The notes beneath the pieces were generated by a model that was not told the origin of the DNA, made no database searches, and saw nothing but the letters and a program-made list of their open reading frames with translations. The position numbers and the translations under genes were made by a program. Positions 34,935 to 47,369 of a stretch of DNA of 64,000 nucleotides are shown here, piece after piece. Positions within the stretch are counted from its first letter, which is position 1. Every line of letters begins with the position of its first letter. The stretch is from Gyrodactylus bullatarudis. Lineage: Eukaryota; Platyhelminthes; Monogenea; Gyrodactylidea; Gyrodactylidae. The DNA is taken from NCBI GenBank assembly GCA_012064415.1, contig SSNU01000019.1, forward strand, positions 299,968-363,967, written 5' to 3'.

Positions 34935-37900
34935 ATGGAAAGGTCCAAGGAACTATTGGGCTACGTTTGTGATCTACACAAATGTCATAACCTTGATGAT
35001 TTCACGAATATCTCGCCCATCAAGCTGGAAGAGTACCTCTTGTGTCTCCAAAATCTTCAGTTTATGATAAATGAAAGTACCAGAGACTCAACTGAAATTT
35101 ATCCCAAATGTCTCAGAAATGCCAAGAGGTTGTTACGTCTGAATTTGGTCATTCAAGAGCCAGTTACTGCTGAAATTAATCGAATCATTCTGGAGAAGGG
35201 AATTTCATTCCTTAGCTGTTCAAATGAAAGCCTCGGAAGATCGACGTTTCATAAAAATCTAATTTATCTCGATATCAGTAGATTAGGTCTTACACATTTA
35301 ACCAACGAGGAAATATTACCCTTTTCAGAGACCCTGAAAACATTAAATTTATCCTACAACCGGATAAGGGAATTGCCAGAATCTATAATCTGTTTCAGCA
35401 AACTGGAAAAGCTTATACTGAAAAATACCCTGATTGAAGAGTTGCCTGATAATTTTGGAAATCTCTCAGAACTTGAATATCTAGACACAACAAGTAGTCC
35501 GCTTAAGAAAATTCCAAAGGATATTACTAAACTCAAGGCAAGATATTGATGAAAACACATTATTAAGCTAATCTAAACTTAATCTGAAGACGAGAATTTA
35601 CTATTTTTTACAAAAAATTCAATATTTTCTCGTGAAGATGTTGCTTCACATTGGTTTTGAGCTGGGTTATCGATGTCATGAGATTTCTAATGAAAGGATG
35701 CCTGCCAACAAGTATGATCCTAATTTTTATAATAATGTCAACCAATAATATAATTCTAAAAAAAATCTATAGACGCTGATCAGTTTATTTTTGAACCAAG
35801 TAGTTCTTGAGGGAGCTGTTCAGGATAGATTGACTAAACGTTGTTCGCTTGCTACCTGACTATGTTCTCTTCTGTCTTGTATTGGTCTATCTGTAGAAAA
35901 AGAAAGGGGAGGGAAAGGTGTAGTATTTCTTAAAGAAAAAGGATTATAAAAATTATTGTTATAGTAATCAAGTGATGAATTAAATTATTACTCTAATAAT
36001 TCTGATTACTATAACAATCACTGATAACATCATAGTCAGGTAGCAAACGAATAATGTTTTAGTCAAACTGATGACTCATCAGTGATGAGTATGCCCGAAA
36101 TAAAGGCTTTATTTGTAAGGAAAAACCTTAGTTAGTTAGGGCCACAAATATTTTTTGGATCCGATTTTGAAATAAGCCAAAAAATTGTTGTAAGAAAAAT
36201 TATTTGGAACATTGAACCATTTGAAATTTTCTATTTGGCACGAAGTACTTTTGATATGAATTTAAATTTTTCATTAGGCGATTCTTTCAACCTCGATTTG
36301 AATTCCTCGTTTAATGATGATCCGGAATGTCTGGATTAAAACTTCGGGATCGATAGAAATTTTTAACTTAAACATTGAAAAAGCAGACAAGCCGGATTCC
36401 CAATTTTTTAAATTACAGTTGAAAACTTTTTCTGATTTCAAGAAGTGATTGATTTTTAGAATCACGATTAGACAAAGAACCGAACATAAAGTTGGGAATC
36501 TATGATTTTTACAGAAATCTCGATATTTTCATCAAGAATTCAAATTTGTTAAAGATTTTTTGGAATCCTACTCATGTTGCCTACTTTTACCAGTTTAAGA
36601 TTTAATGGGATTTTGGTGCAAAATCGAAATTTGAAAGATGGCCATTATTTTCAGAATTTTTTTCTTCAACTGTTAAAAGTGGGCAACATGAGTAGGATTC
36701 CAAAAAATCTTTTAAAAATTCGAATTCATGATGAAAATATCGAGATTTCTGTAAAAATTATAGATTCCCAACTTTAAAAATATTTAATCGCTAAAATTAT
36801 CTGAAAACAACAAAAAAAAATCAATGAAACATTGTGGAAGTAGAAATTCGGCGCTTTATTGATATTTAAAAAGTGACCAGACAAGTTACTTGAAATGTGG
36901 TTTTGGCTGGTTTCATTTCGGGATTAAAAAATGTTGAGTTCTTTGTAAAAATAGATAAATTCTCATCCTAAAATGTCAACTAGCTTTTGAAGAGTAACAG
37001 TCACATTTAATCTGAAAATTTGAATTTCAGAAGTTGAAAATCGTTAACCTGGCCGGAGTTCCCTATCCAGAGGGAGCATTAATTGCTGGGGAGTATCATC
37101 TCAACTGGGATTCCTTTGTGAAATTCATCCAATCGAGTAAAGAATCTTTTATCCTAGAAAGGTTGAACGAAAAACAGGTATGTTTTGATTCCATTATTTC
37201 ATTCAGCTTATTCATGAGATCAAGGATAAATTCATAAGAAATGATGACCAAGTATTTGGTGAAAACTATGAAAAGCTCATGTTCTACCTAATGGACTTTT
37301 TCCCGCGTATAGAGGACGATTATTTGGACATGATTTGCTCGATGAAATACCTTGAAAGCCTTGATCTCTCATGCCAGAAAATGACGAGGTAAGAATTCCT
37401 TCTTGACTCTTTTAAAATCGAGTACTCTTCGTTCCTTAAATCCCGTTTAACTCTTTCTTATCACAAATCATTCATGAAATCTGGTCAATTTTAATTCTAA
37501 GTATTAGTTTCTTCAAGACAGACTGAAAGGAGCTGAGGCATGAGTTTGTGAGATAGTTTACAGATAAATTATTTTTCAACACGTGATCTAAGAAAGGATT
37601 TGAGTTTTCTGTCATTCCTTTAACTTTTTCATCCTCAAATCTAACAATTAATTGAAATGTCTACTCAGAATATTGAATACTATACAGAATAATTCATCTA
37701 GATAGATAGATAGATAATTTATTAGAACAACACATTTGTTCGCTAGTTTACATTTTAAATTTTCATTCATTTTGGTCATAATAGTTTTAAACTTTTTAGT
37801 GTCTAAAATTTTTATTTGTTGGTGAGTCGGAACTCATTTTGAGGATTTGAAGATAAGACGAGTAATTAGTGATAAAGCTTTTATTTCGCCGGATCTCATC

Positions 37901-40900
37901 AGACTCTTACACCGGCTTGATTTATATATTAAATTAATTAACAAAAGTGTATCCTCTTATTGGTTGGTTTGGGGATGCGATTGGGGAGGGAGTGGGGTTT
38001 CTCTTGTTGTTGTGAGCAATTGCGTGTTCGGTCTTCTTTTTATGTAGGGATCAATCGGTAACTGTCCACTTTCTCTTCTCCTCTTTCTGCTTGTTTTGCA
38101 GATTGCATTGGATACTGTTTTAGATGTGCTAATTATGGGTTGAGAGTATTTTGTCCGTAATTGTCATCTTAATTGCTAGTGGGAGAGCTTTCTTCATCTG
38201 AACTTGATTGATTTAAACACTCAAAGATACAACCTTTTATTTAGAACTTGTTTAGTTTTACAATAAAAAATGTTTTGAAAGTGTCAATTATTTATCTATA
38301 ATCTCATCTCAACATTCAACATATTTTATTTTGAGCACATTTTCAAAATTCAAAAAAATTTTATGAGATAATGTTGGTTGATATGATTTTTACAAAAATC
38401 TCTATTTGTTCAACAAGAATTCGAATTTGGTAAAGATTTTTTCGAATCCTACTCATGTTGTCCACTTTTACAATTTGGAAAAAAAATTATTATTTTTATG
38501 AAAAATATGGTCATTTTTCAAATTCTTATTTGGCGCCAAAATCCCGAACTTTTTTATTTTTTCGAACTTTGAGCTGTAATTTTAAATTAATTTGAAAATG
38601 GGAAGCTGATCGAATGAGGTTTTTTTTGGATCAAGATTAGATAAATAAGCTGGATTATCGCCAGTTTCCCCCATTTTCGAGAGATTTTGAATTTTCGAAA
38701 TTTAATTTGATTTTCAAGTAGTGAAACTGATAAAAAAAATCGAAATTCCGCTCTCAAACGATAATGTTATTATGCATTAGACCAGATTCAGTTGAATTGA
38801 TTAATTTTGGCTCTTTTTCCAGGATACCCAAATCCATAGTTCAGATGGAGCACCTGAAGAGTCTCAAGTTAAACAATTGCCTCAATTTGGAGGAAATCGA
38901 TGAAAACCTGGGCTTATTGAGAGGCCTCAAGGAAATATCCCTTCAAAAATGTTTCCGATTGAAAAAGCCAGGGCCGGAAGTTTGCCGAAAGGGTGGTCAG
39001 GCTATAATCTCTTACTTGCGCAGACTATTGGATAGCAAAGAGGTTTGCTACAGAACTAAACTGATGATCGTTGGTCTGGGAGGTGTTGGTAAGACGAGTA
39101 TTTTACGCGCCCTCATGTCAGACGACGGAAAGGCTCCAAACATTGACAGAGAAGAAATAACTGATGGTATAGATTTACATACATGGCTCATTGACCTTCC
39201 AGATAAACCTCCGTTAACGTTTCTTATTTGGGATTTTGCCGGCCAAACAGTCTATTACAATACACATCAATTCTTTCTGACACGAAGGGCTGTCTACTTG
39301 CTCATGTGGAATGTCCGACAAGGCCATGAACATTCTGGCTTGAGTTTTTGGCTCAATTCTATCCAATGCCATGCACCTGAAGCTCCCATCATTGTCTGTG
39401 GTACCCACATTGACAAGGTCAGCAAATCTGAAATATCCATCAGGGACCTGACTAAGAAATACGATCAGGTTGTTGATCTAGCATTTGTCAGCAGTCTCAC
39501 CGGAGAAGGTGTTGTAAATCTACGCAAGAGACTTGTAGAAGTGGCACTGGAACAAAGACATATGGGCGAATTTATTCCTCAGATTTGGTTGAATTTTGAA
39601 GAGAAAATCATTAAGGAACGTAAAAATAATCGCTATCTTGATCGATCGCACTATGAGAGCCTTGCCATAGATTCTGGAATATTCACTGATGAAATTGAAC
39701 AAGTAACATCCTTCCTTGATAACCTTGGAACCATACAATATTTTCGCAATGAGCTCTTGTCAAATATCATAATTATACAACCTCAGTGGTTAGTTGATGT
39801 TATGTCAGCTCTTATAACGGTCCGTTCAAATAATATCAAAGTATGTTCCTTTTCATGTCTTTTATTTGTCGTGTTCCGTAAAAATAACTTCTCCTCTTGC
39901 CGACCTTTTGAAATTTATTTCTGATAATAGAAACACCTTATTTGGATTATAACTTATAACTAGGGCGGTCAGAAAATAACTTTTTTTTCTAGAATTCCGT
40001 ACACAATGTATCCATTCATAAGATGAAAACTTATGACTAATGAAGATCAATGATTTATTCTGCTTGGTTTAAAAATATTTGGTATTGTTTATATCGTTTG
40101 GTGAGCAAATTAAGAAGCTAAAAATAGCAGAATTTTAGCAAAATTATTTCAGAAACTAAAACTGAGACAAAAGCATGCCTTACATCATTCTAATCAGATT
40201 TTATTTCATTAATAATATACTAAAAATAGCATTTTGACCGCCCTACTTATAACTATTCTGAGAGATACATTTGGAATTTAGAGATTCTTCCTTCTTTCAC
40301 AACAAAGTTTAGAGGTTGTCGAAATGATAAGCTGTGTTTGAATAAGCACAAAGTAGAAATTACATTGTTTTTAGACATTAAACCTACTAGCTAAGTGTGA
40401 TCACTAGTTATTACTATATCCTTGTGAATATAACTTGATGGAGATTGTCTTCTCAAACCTAGATGTTAGAGTTCGGATAATCAAGTGTCAATTCCATAAG
40501 AGAGTCAAATAATATTCAACTCACGGTGGCAGATGTATACGCGTTTCGTCCTTATTAGGACTCGTTAGTACACCATAGCCTGAATTCGAACCCGGGTCTT
40601 CAACGTTGTGAGGCAACGCTTCTAACCACTAGGCCAGAACCCCTGTTCGTCTCCTATCACTCAACACCAGTCCTAATAAGGACGAAACGCGTATACATCT
40701 GCCACCGTGAGTTGAATATTATTTGACTCTCTTATGGAATTGACACTTGCTTATCCGAACTCTAACATCTAGGTGTGAGAAGACAATCTCCATCAAGTTA
40801 GATTCACAAGGATATAGTAATAACCAGTGACCACACTTAGCTAGTAGGTTTAATGTATAAGCTGTGTTTTTTTCTTCAAGAATGGCCAATTCAAACGATC

Positions 40901-43900
40901 TGATCTAAAGAGAATTTGGCATAAATACAATGAATCGATTCACCCATGGTTACTGAGACTCACAGAAATCTTTGCTTTGACTTTTCCCATGAACAATCAA
41001 GAGTCCAATATTGTCCTTTGCCTACTGCCAGATAAAATTCCAAATTCATTGCATAACTGGCGAGAAACTTGGAATGAATGGTTGAAGTCATCGAGGGACT
41101 TTTATGAAGTATACCTTTCATATGATTTTGCCTACCTGCCCATTGGTTTATTCAACAGAGTTCAGGTGAAATTATCAGAATTCTCTCGAGACGACCCTGT
41201 ACTTTGGAAGACGGGAAGTTTTATCGAAAAGAATGAAAATAAATCACTTTTCATGAAGCTTTCGTGAGTTATCTATAGAATCATAACTCTAAATAAGACA
41301 AAAAAATAATATTTAACTAGTCGATTAAATTCTACTTTTTTGTATAAATTAAATTTGAATTTTACAAATAAATGCACTCTGATTGGCTGTTTCCAACACA
41401 CTATGTCACACCATTTAGGTCTGATAGATTGCATTTCCCGCCAACCTTATGCTATGATCTTTTTCGATTAGGTTCCTTTTAGAATATCCATTTTTTCATT
41501 TGTTGTCACGATGCTACTCAAGAAGTTGTCGTATCTTAAACGAATGAGTAATCTTTTGCAACATTCGACTCTCTTCCATTTATGACCATCTGTGAGACAA
41601 TGAGGGATATTTATTGAGGACAGATTCAAAATTTGAAAATTTCAGAATCTTAAAATAATCATTTATTTGACAAATAGAGATTCAGAGATCATTGTTCGCT
41701 GTATTGGGCCAAATCCAAACAACCTACTCTACCTCATCCACGAAGTTGTAGAAAATGTAATCCACGAGTCTTATTTCAGCATACTCTACGACTTTCGAGT
41801 TCCCTGTCAAAAGTGTCTCAAGAGGGTAAGATCAAATTATTTTGAATTCGCTCATTCTGTAGAATATTGGAGATACACATCAGTTTACGGGTAAAATTAT
41901 TCGAAAGGCCATGTCAAATAGTGTTAGCTTCATCCAGTGTCATAGTCTTTTTCATATTAACACGATTGAAGAGCTACAATCATGGATACCACCCTCAACA
42001 ATGGATGAATTTCACACTCAACTCGATATGAATATGTCAAGCCTAGAAGCTTCCAATGTAAGTGAATATAAAAACAAAGAGATAAAAGAAGAAGCTCATG
42101 TTGAAACCCCTAAATTAAAGCTAAAAATTCGAACAAATGCATTGTTCATCTATGCAAGAAGAGAGAACCCCAATAATCTAGTTACGGGCAAAAGATTTTA
42201 TCATGACGTCCAAAATCAAATTCTCGGCTTCAAGACAATGGTCGACTTCTCTAACCAGTCGGAATTAATTGCTGAGTGTAGTTATGCCAAGGTCATAGTA
42301 TATGGAATATCAATGGAATTCCTCTCCGATGAGGAATGCATGCAAGTTTTTAGAGTTTGTCAGGTTGACATGAAGAAAAATTGTATCCTAATTCTCCTGG
42401 ATAAGGATAAACAATGGCAGAAGAGTATTGTTGGCAAAAATCTTGTCGGATTGGTGAGTTATCGTAATTCTGAGACGAAGATAATTAAATTTTAGTCTAT
42501 ACAAGAGATTTAAACTCAGAATGATCAGAAATGAAATAAAATGTGAATGAATAGTGTAGAATTTAACTAGAAATAGGTGCTTGGATAATAGTCCACAAAT
42601 ATTTTTATGATTTTCTTACAAGGTTAACTCATACGATTTATCAGATTTGCTCCTGAAACTTGAGTAATTCTTCTCGGAAATTATTTTAATTTATCTATCT
42701 ATCCAAAAATTGTTGCTAATTGTAAAAGAAAATTTCAATGTTTTTCAACTAAATGCTTTTCAAAAATGTTAAGGCTTGCAATACTTTTATATCTTTAATG
42801 AGAAAATTTTCCACTCTTTTGAATGATATCAATTTTATATGGATAAAGTTGTTCTCTCCTTTCAACTTTTGTGGTGCATTCTTTTAAAATATTCCCAATT
42901 TATACCCCAAACCTTATAAGATAGGACAATTCTGAGCACAGATTCGGAATCAGCATGAACATACAGACTTTCATGATCTTATTACCAACCGTTCTCAAAT
43001 AAATTTCTTACTTTTCAGAAATATATAAACTTGGCCAAAGGAGGTGACTACGAGAAGAAATGCGAAGAATTCAAGAATGATCTTTTTGGTCTGCTTAATG
43101 AAAATTGCGTAAGTTTAAGATTATTATAAACTCGTTGCTATTAAATCTATAGAAAGACAAGAGGCAGGCAAACGTTTTTATTAGCTATTGCTGGGACAAT
43201 TCAAGGTTAGCATTCCAGGCAAAGGACAGTAAACTGGACATTAAAGGTGCTATGGACTATGGCGATCCTAGAGAGATTAAAGACTGCCTCGAGAAGCATT
43301 CTGATGAAATAGTCTGTTGGCTGGATATCAATCGGATAGGATCCGTAAGTGGAACTGTAAATTAATCAACCTATTGTACAACATTGTATATAGACAAGTC
43401 TCTACGAGGAAATTGCCAATGGCCTGGTCCATGCCAAGATTGTGGTTGCCTTTCTTTCTGATGAGGTTCGTTTTATTCATTATTTAATACACTATTTGCC
43501 TAGTCTATAAAATTTAAAAAGACAAGATGGAAAACTAAAATATTCAAATCTCTTTGATACAGCTGAAATTTCTGATTTTAGATCTGAAAAAAATAAAGTG
43601 TTGGATTTTTTCTGGTCACAAGTTGCAATATTTCTTGCAAAATGTTAGTTCGTTTCTGACTGTTGGTTATGCTTGTTAGTAAAACAACGAGTGAACAGTT
43701 CTCATCAGACCTTACACCGATTTTATTAATAATTTTTTTATCAATTAAAAAGTACAATACTCAGATCTGAAATCAAAGGTTGAAAAAATGTAAACCAAAC
43801 ATACATGTCGTCAAGAATGAATCCACTAGAAAATCTAAGTTTTCATAAAATGTAACAGTCTTGTTCCTATACTTACAAATTTTATCGAAAACTATTTCGT

Positions 43901-46900
43901 CTTAGGTGCTTAGGCAATATTTCTCATCTTCTTAGGTTATGGATGTTAAATTTCACGTTCAGGCGTTTTAGTACACAGGTTCTAAGTTCAAATGCCAGGT
44001 TTTGGCATACTTACAAATTTCTACCAATCTAAAATGTAAATTTTGACTACAGTCAATCAACAAAGGGTCTTCAAGTATAGTGAAATGAGAAATCGTCAAG
44101 AGATTTTCATGGATAGTGGAATGGTTTGATGTATGCTTCGGTCTATAATCTAAATTTAGGCCCCTACACACACCCATGTAAAGAAGTTTTACATTAAGAC
44201 GTACGAATTTTTAATTTACACTGTAAATAAGTTTCCTCATCAGATTTATTTTACATATTGAAAACATAAAAATTTGTACGTCTTAAAGTAAAAATTTAAA
44301 TGGGTATGTAGGGGCCTAAATTTACATTACACACCGAAGACCCTTTGCTGATTGAAAGTATTTCTAAATAATCTGAAAGTTTATTTCGTTTTAGCAACAC
44401 AGACTAATCAGACGCTCCTATATTTCCTAAAAACCTAAAACGAACTTTTATTTATTTCATAAAGTATGCTGACTCAGAGACATGTTCCAAAGAGTTCCTC
44501 CACGTTCATTTAAATTTGAAGAAGCCGGTTGTTCTTGCTCTCATAGGCAACAACCAGAAATGGCAGACTACCAATGTAAGCCCCTACATTGAAAAGATTT
44601 TTGGCGTCCTGAAGATGACAGATCCTAGCTTTCAGTACAGCCTATTGGAGATGATCGACATTTCACGGACCATGGATGGCGAAGTGGGTTTTGCTCAGAC
44701 TGAAACAAGTCATTCTCTAGAGAATACTCAAGTCGATCGGTCATTTGAGGACATAAAGAATTTCTTGAATTCTGTAAGTTAACTCCCGATTGTAGATCAT
44801 GTCTTTTATACTAATCCATCCATAGCCCAAAGTACCTGCAGATATCATCAAAGATATTTACATGGCATTGAAGATGTCGTTGACGAAGGTCAACGCTTGC
44901 CATTCACTAGAAAAGTATGCCTTGTCTATTGAAATTGTCAACTATTTCTTTCATCTTCTTTCACCTTATGCGTTCGTATACCAGGTTTTAATTTTTAGAC
45001 CTGGTTTTCTTGCCTGTTGTTCATGTTATGATGAATCCTTTTTTAAGCCAACGTTGCAAAATTTCTCCAAGATTTTTCGTTTTGACTACAAGACCCTTAT
45101 CGTACATTGTATTGTCAATTTTAAAACTTGGTAGCTACATAGAATACCCTAATCAAGGTTAAAGATTGCTTAGATCAACTCAATCCCAAAGTAAACAGAG
45201 AGAACAAATTTCTTGAAATCTAAATCGAATACCTTTTTTAGGTCTATTTCGTACATTTGAAAAATTAATTTCGTACAAATTCACTTTTATTTTTGTATAC
45301 ACGAATATTCAATTTTGTGTATAATTATCTAGTTAATAATTATCTTAAATTTTTGTATCAAAGTTTGTAAAATGGAATGATCTATTTCGTTTTTTTTGAT
45401 ATCCTATTTCATAGATGAACAACTAATTAAGGGGTAATGAATAATTTCCTCGATGAACTTCGTACCCCACATTTTTCAATTTTGTTTTTTTATTTTTCCT
45501 TTTTTGTAAATCTAATTAAGTTACTTCGTTTTTTTTATTCTCAATGAATTTCAAATTACAATTTCTTAGTATAATATGAATGGTTCTTTACATGACTGAG
45601 GTCTGTACTGTATTATTTGAACCATTATTATTAAACATGACAGGCTATCGTTCACATGACCCAAAAATTAGATCAAAGATTATCGAACTTCATTCTGAAG
45701 GAAAACCATGGAGAGAGTTTGCAAAAAACTCGGATGTTCCTTACACAAAAGCTCGTTCATGGATTTCATTTCAACAAATAGCTCCAAAGCCAAAAGGTGG
45801 ATCCAAGAACCAGAAAAAAACTCCAGAAATTCTTAATAGATTGATAAATTTTATTGAACAGAATTGCCAAGTTACGCTGAATCAATGTAAAGATAAAATT
45901 GCAGCAGAATTCAATATGAACGTTTCAATTTCTACAATTCGCAATTGGTTAGAATGTGAATTTTATACTTTAAAAAAATGTTGCCACAGTACCGACTGGC
46001 GTGAATTCTGTAGAAAATAAAATTTCGAGAAAAAATTATCTTACAAATATGTTACAAGATAGAGCTAATGGTAGACACCTTATATGGATTGATGAGACAA
46101 ATTTTAATTTGTTTTGTAAGCGTAAAGAGGGAAGATCTTATGTCGGTACAAGAGCCAATGTTATTGATCCTAATTCTAAAGGACAAAATCTTCACTGCAT
46201 AGGAGCAATTTCTATGAATCTTCTTGTACACTTTACTTTAAGAAGAGGAAGTTTCAAGAAACCAGATTTTATTGATTGGATCAATCAGATAATCATAAAA
46301 GCGAGAGAAAGAGGACTAACTCCTATGACTATCATCATCGATAATGCTCCTGTCCATAGTGGTATTGAAGAAGCCATAAATTTTGATGATGTGAAAATTT
46401 TGCGACTTGCACCCTACTCATATCTCTTGAATCCTATAGAAAAAATCTGGAGCGTTTTTAAAAGCGAAATTAAACGAACTTTATGCATAGAAAAACCAAA
46501 CATTATTTTATATAGACTAACAATCCAAGAATATCGGTTGATAAGACTTGAAGAAATCGCAGCAAGAGCAAAGCAAGTTATAACAAACAATAAAATAATA
46601 TCTGCTTGTTATTATGTTGAACGATTTTATGCTTCAGTACTTAATGAGCAAGATTTAATTGAATAAGTTTAAATTTGGTAATTTTCTATTGAAGAATTGC
46701 TTGAGATTCTGGTAGCAAAATATATTTGGAAGCGTAGGGAATTTGTAGAAGGAATGTTGCTTGGTTCTGATTGGTTGACAAATACTCAATATCTATTGGC
46801 CTATTATTCATGAGTTTTGGGGTAAAAATGCAATAAAACTAAAATGTGTACTTGAAAATTCACACAATTCTCGTCACTTTACAGAGCTTTTACCTATGTT

Positions 46901-47369
46901 CCAAAAACTAATTAACTTATTTATTTTTCGGTAATCGTTTACATGAGTTAAAGAAGCTCTGAACTCGTTTTATGTTTTATCAGCTCGATTTTTCGTTGTA
47001 AATATCACATAATTCTTCACTGGATTCAGTATCAGTTCTTTTCAATATGTTCAAACTGATTCTTATAATTTAAAAATGTATAGATGCTATCTGACGAGTG
47101 GAAAAGACTTATTCCTTTGTGATGAGCACAAGAGAAGCCCTCGTGTCACGCCAATCTCCACTATAAAGGATAATTTTGCCTCGAATACTATTGGCAAACC
47201 TAGTATACACAGTGCCTCGTTTGATGAGCATTCGTTATTTGGAAAGCTGAAAGAAATTTGGAGAAATTATTCGCTCTACTCAAGACCTACAACTGCAGTA
47301 CCAGAAAAGGACCCATTCTTATTCGAAAGTAGTAAGAAATTTCAGTTAACTCTGAAAGTGAAATTTTAA
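34935..47369 (+). CDS. LRR-Roc-COR-TIR-TIR (ROCO family) protein
   Basis: Thirteen exons join to 4110 nt, 1369 residues: 34935-35537, 37031-37177, 37207-37388, 38823-39840, 40881-41263, 41678-41825, 41863-42453, 43019-43108, 43153-43344, 43394-43465, 44465-44773, 44826-44914, 47084-47369. Intron 1 has a GC donor (AAG|GCAAG). LRRs cover about 105-200 and 295-345. The Roc GTPase is complete: GLGGVGKTS near 395-403, WDFAGQ, and THID for guanine recognition. COR follows (about 520-825) with PQWLVDV, HPWLLRL and a CQKC pair. Two TIR domains end the protein: TIR1 about 919-1050 (NALFIYARR), TIR2 about 1060-1245 (VFISYCWDNSR, WLDINRIG, VVAFLSDEYADSETCSKEF). TIR2 keeps the Glu of TIR NADases; TIR1 has Val there. 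A C/H-rich tail (ACHSL, CYLTSG, CDEH) may bind zinc. Role is inferred: GTPase-switched innate immune or NAD-consuming signalling. Confidence 0.82.
35785..36075. repeat. Foldback element, family 3
   Basis: Inverted arms GTTGTTCGCTTGCTACCTGAC (about 35838) and GTCAGGTAGCAAACGAATAAT (about 36030) enclose about 200 bp. The outer block TTTTGAACCAAGTAGTTCTT is shared with 57061-57420, and the GCGAACAACGTTA end with 22734. It lies in intron 1 of the LRR-Roc-COR-TIR gene. Confidence 0.6.
36491..36772. mobile_element. Palindromic MITE, family 1 (compact copy)
   Basis: It begins GTTGGGAATCTATGATTTTTAC and ends in its inverse, GTAAAAATTATAGATTCCCAAC. Nearly the whole 282 bp folds on itself around 36630. 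It is the cleanest copy of the family that also includes 2848-3552. It lies in intron 1 of the LRR-Roc-COR-TIR gene. Confidence 0.75.
37850..37945. repeat. Dispersed repeat with CGGATCTCRTCAGACTCTTACAC block
   Basis: The block AAAGCTTTTATTTCGCCGGA plus TCAGACTCTTACACCGGCTT recurs at 48655-48715 and 50328-50375, and in pieces near 43695 and 54220. Probable ends of one unidentified element family. This copy is in intron 3 of the LRR-Roc-COR-TIR gene. Confidence 0.6.
39953..40253. mobile_element. hAT-type MITE, 8-bp duplication CTTATAAC
   Basis: Perfect duplications CTTATAAC (39953-39960, 40246-40253) flank inverted ends TAGGGCGGTCA and TGACCGCCCTA. The element is 285 bp. It is a shortened relative of 28562-29167 in reverse orientation. 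It lies in the intron that splits the COR domain (39841-40880). Confidence 0.88.
40375..40860. repeat. Palindromic pair of SINE copies with decayed hammerheads
   Basis: Arms of about 190 bp (40375-40565 and 40667-40860) are near-perfect reverse complements. The centre holds a minus-strand tRNA-like unit: GGCCTAGTGGTTAGAAGCG and GGTTCGAATTCAGG, read from 40636 to 40577. The left arm has a minus-strand hammerhead-like core, CTAACGAG-TCC-TAATAA-GGA-CGAAAC, at 40532-40569. The right arm keeps only the stem II to GAAAC half. Both lie in the COR-splitting intron of the LRR-Roc-COR-TIR gene. Confidence 0.7.
44030..44380. repeat. Nested foldback repeat
   Basis: An inner palindrome pairs TTAGGCCCCTACA...AAGACGTACGAATTTT with AAAATTTGTACGTCTTAA...TGTAGGGGCCTAA. 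An outer one pairs AATCAACAAAGGGTCTTC with GAAGACCCTTTGCTGATT. It lies in the 43466-44464 intron, within the second TIR domain. Confidence 0.65.
45580..46666 (+). mobile_element. IS630/Tc1/mariner transposase, frameshifted
   Basis: Two ORFs overlap by 20 nt in different frames. The first (45580-46020) is a helix-turn-helix DNA-binding part (HDPKIRSKIIELHSEGKPWREFA, then a second HTH with VSISTIRNWL). Its first usable ATG may lie at 45637. The second (46001-46666) is the DDE catalytic part: LIWIDETNF (first Asp), IIIDNAPVHSG (second Asp) and LNPIEKIWSVFK (Glu), with 32 residues between the last two. One frameshift near 46000-46020 separates the halves. Clear terminal inverted repeats were not found in 45.2-47.0 kb. 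It sits in the 44915-47083 intron of the LRR-Roc-COR-TIR gene in the same orientation, so it would be spliced out. Confidence 0.82.

Noticed and set aside
40577..40640. tRNA gene on the minus strand
   Set aside because: Box A and box B look good, but no cloverleaf acceptor stem is apparent and the unit continues into SINE sequence.
40667..40700. Second working hammerhead on the plus strand
   Set aside because: Only stem II and GAAAC are left; the CTGANGA half is missing.
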